This document shows positions 62,824-64,000 of a stretch of 64,000 bases of DNA, piece after piece. The translations under genes were made by a program, and so were the position numbers. How positions within the stretch are numbered: the stretch's first letter is position 1; every line of letters starts with the position of its first letter. Below the pieces are notes generated by a model, which worked only from the letters and a program-made list of their open reading frames with translations, searched no databases and was not told the origin of the DNA. The stretch comes from Sphingobacteriaceae bacterium GW460-11-11-14-LB5 (GTDB lineage Bacteria > Bacteroidota > Bacteroidia > Sphingobacteriales > Sphingobacteriaceae), in the NCBI GenBank assembly GCA_002151545.1, contig CP021237.1:1-64000 (forward strand), read 5' to 3'.

Positions 62824-63426
62824 TTGACTACAATTAAACCCGTGGAATTAACAGCAGTAGCTTCCGGAATTACAGATCAATACCATGATGATGCCGCATT
62901 TGAGCATTTGTTCAAAACGCATTACCATGCGCTGCACGCTTATGCTCAGGTGATTTTAAAAGATGAAGATGTTGCAGAAGAAATTGTTCAGGGAATGTTC
63001 TTAAAGTTTTGGGAAAAAAGGGAAAGCCTTAAAATACAATCTATAAAAGCATATCTCTACAAATGTGTTTACAACGATAGTTTAAACTACATTAAACAGG
63101 AAAAAACCAAAAGCAAATATCAGGAATTTACGGTACACAGCATGAATACAGAACATGAACCTGCCGCTGCAAAAGTAGAATTTACTGAGCTGCAGCAGCA
63201 TTTAAGAGATGCCTTGAACCATTTGCCCGAGCAATGCCGCACCATTTTTCAAATGAGCAGGTTCGAAGAATTGAAATACCGCGAAATTGCCGATCATTTA
63301 GGTTTATCAATCAAAACGGTAGAAAATCAAATGGGAAAAGCGTTAAGGATTTTAAGATTAAAACTGGCTGATTTTCTGGTGTTTATTTTACTTGGATTAT
63401 GGTATTATAATGATTTTTTTAATTAG
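62824..63426 (+). CDS. ECF-type RNA polymerase sigma factor
   Basis: This 200-residue sigma factor has region 2 (FEHLFKTHYHALHAYAQVIL, then EEIVQGMFLKFWEKRE). Region 4 includes LNHLPEQCRTIFQMSRFEELKYREIADHLGLSIKTVENQMGKALRIL, cited by landmarks. A C-terminal hydrophobic end (FLVFILLGLWYY) follows. I use the TTG at 62824; the frame is open from ATG 62761, but that stretch looks like dispersed repeat sequence, and GTG 62842 is another option. The FecR gene follows 9 bp after its stop. The pair probably regulates an operon beyond the window. Confidence 0.9.
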   Translation: MTTIKPVELTAVASGITDQYHDDAAFEHLFKTHYHALHAYAQVILKDEDVAEEIVQGMFLKFWEKRESLKIQSIKAYLYKCVYNDSLNYIKQEKTKSKYQEFTVHSMNTEHEPAAAKVEFTELQQHLRDALNHLPEQCRTIFQMSRFEELKYREIADHLGLSIKTVENQMGKALRILRLKLADFLVFILLGLWYYNDFFN

Positions 63427-63435
63427 AAGAAGCGC

Positions 63436-64000
63436 ATGACTGATGAATTATTGATAAAGGTTCTTCTAAAAGAAAGTACTGAAGAAGAAAACGAAAAGGT
63501 AGAAAAGTGGTTAAATGCTGCCGAAGCCAACAAAAAACATTTCTCGGAGCTGGAAACCATCTGGCAGGTAAGCAACACCCTAAAAAACGAAAACAAGAGG
63601 GACGAAGAGCAGGCATGGACAAGTTTTAAGGCGAGAAGAGCAGATTTAAAACCACAGAAGGAAAACATCAGGCCCTTAAATGCCGGTAAAGTGTGGCTAA
63701 GGATTGCTGCGGTATTGTTTATTGCCCTGGGCGGATGGATCGCCTACAGTTTATATGGTCCGGGAAAATATACTGAACTCACCGCTACCGCTCAGGTTCG
63801 TACGGAAACCTTACCTGATGGATCAGCACTTACCTTAAACAAGAATACCAGAATAAGTTATGTCGCTAACTTTAAAAACAACAGAAAACTGAAATTAGAA
63901 CAGGGTGATGTGTTTTTTGATGTAGCGAAAGATAAAACACATCCTTTTGTAATCGATATCGAAAAGATAAGTGTAGAAGTAGTGGGTACCTCATTCAACA
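63436..64000 (+). CDS. FecR family anti-sigma factor, cut by the window end
   Basis: The first 188 residues are visible. An N-terminal helical region (1-80) is followed by a TM helix (about 86-106: VWLRIAAVLFIALGGWIAYSL). The periplasmic FecR domain contains LPDGSALTLNKNTRISY, LEQGDVFFDVAKDKTHPFVI and VEVVGTSFN, running to the edge. The start ATG at 63436 lies 9 bp after the sigma gene. The rest, probably with DUF4974, lies outside the window. Confidence 0.93.
   Translation, partial: MTDELLIKVLLKESTEEENEKVEKWLNAAEANKKHFSELETIWQVSNTLKNENKRDEEQAWTSFKARRADLKPQKENIRPLNAGKVWLRIAAVLFIALGGWIAYSLYGPGKYTELTATAQVRTETLPDGSALTLNKNTRISYVANFKNNRKLKLEQGDVFFDVAKDKTHPFVIDIEKISVEVVGTSFN

Overview
The window opens exactly at the dnaA start codon, so it is probably the first 64 kb of a chromosome numbered from dnaA. 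Several features point to a Bacteroidota member of the Sphingobacteriaceae, most likely Pedobacter or a close relative. These are SusC/SusD pairs, ECF sigma/FecR pairs, TlpA-type thioredoxins, A-rich start contexts without Shine-Dalgarno sequences, promoters of the TTTG-N19-TAnnTTTG type, and purine-rich AAGGTAGAGGGT-type spacer repeats. The genus is an inference; no database was searched.

Layout. 1-9.5 kb: dnaA, then on the minus strand a NUDIX hydrolase, a small unknown protein and a lemA/TPM/TPM operon. Next come a COG2509-type flavoprotein, a DinB protein and a CoA-binding protein on the plus strand, and a minus-strand pair of outer-membrane lipid A deacylases (LpxR-like and PagL-like). 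9.6-24.2 kb: two nearly identical rRNA operons in direct orientation (16S, tRNA-Ile, tRNA-Ala, 23S, 5S), each with three stacked promoters. They enclose a single DUF808 membrane-protein gene. 24.4-29.1 kb: a secreted subtilase, then a minus-strand trio (GT87-like membrane protein, ArnC/DPM-like GT2, polysaccharide deacetylase). 29.2-37.9 kb: a predicted membrane-spanning regulator (N-terminal DNA-binding-like domain, one TM helix, PKD-like and lectin-like outer domains). It is divergent from a SusC/SusD pair and a large secreted protein with an internal duplication. 38.6-48.0 kb: a complete ECF sigma/FecR/STN-SusC/SusD cell-surface signalling locus ending in two TlpA-like lipid- or membrane-anchored or periplasmic thioredoxins. 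48.1-51.0 kb: a Crp/Fnr regulator, a tiny cold-shock-like protein, and a GNAT/M20 deacylase pair. 51.5-59.4 kb: a kdp potassium-uptake locus: an unnamed microprotein, kdpF, kdpA, kdpB, kdpC, a BBP2-type porin, an 82-aa membrane protein and a KdpD without its kinase half, followed by a 120-aa orphan. 59.6-64 kb: an SDR, an alpha/beta hydrolase, an LA_2272-like repeat protein, and another ECF sigma with a FecR gene cut by the window end.

How the parts work together. The two SusCD loci illustrate two different control styles. One appears to sit under a one-component transmembrane regulator, the other under a classical FecR anti-sigma relay through the STN domain of SusC. The lipid A deacylases and the GT2/deacetylase/GT87 trio are both candidates for remodelling envelope glycolipids. 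The kdp locus should be induced at low potassium, but its sensor lacks a kinase domain and no KdpE lies in the window, so signalling must use a partner elsewhere or a different mechanism.

The best candidates for something undescribed are the transmembrane one-component regulator with its SusCD-linked duplicated protein, the conserved-looking microprotein ahead of kdpF, and the structured leader ahead of the STN-SusC gene. The palindromic elements occupying successive kdp spacers are also notable. I saw no CRISPR array, prophage, transposase or toxin-antitoxin system.
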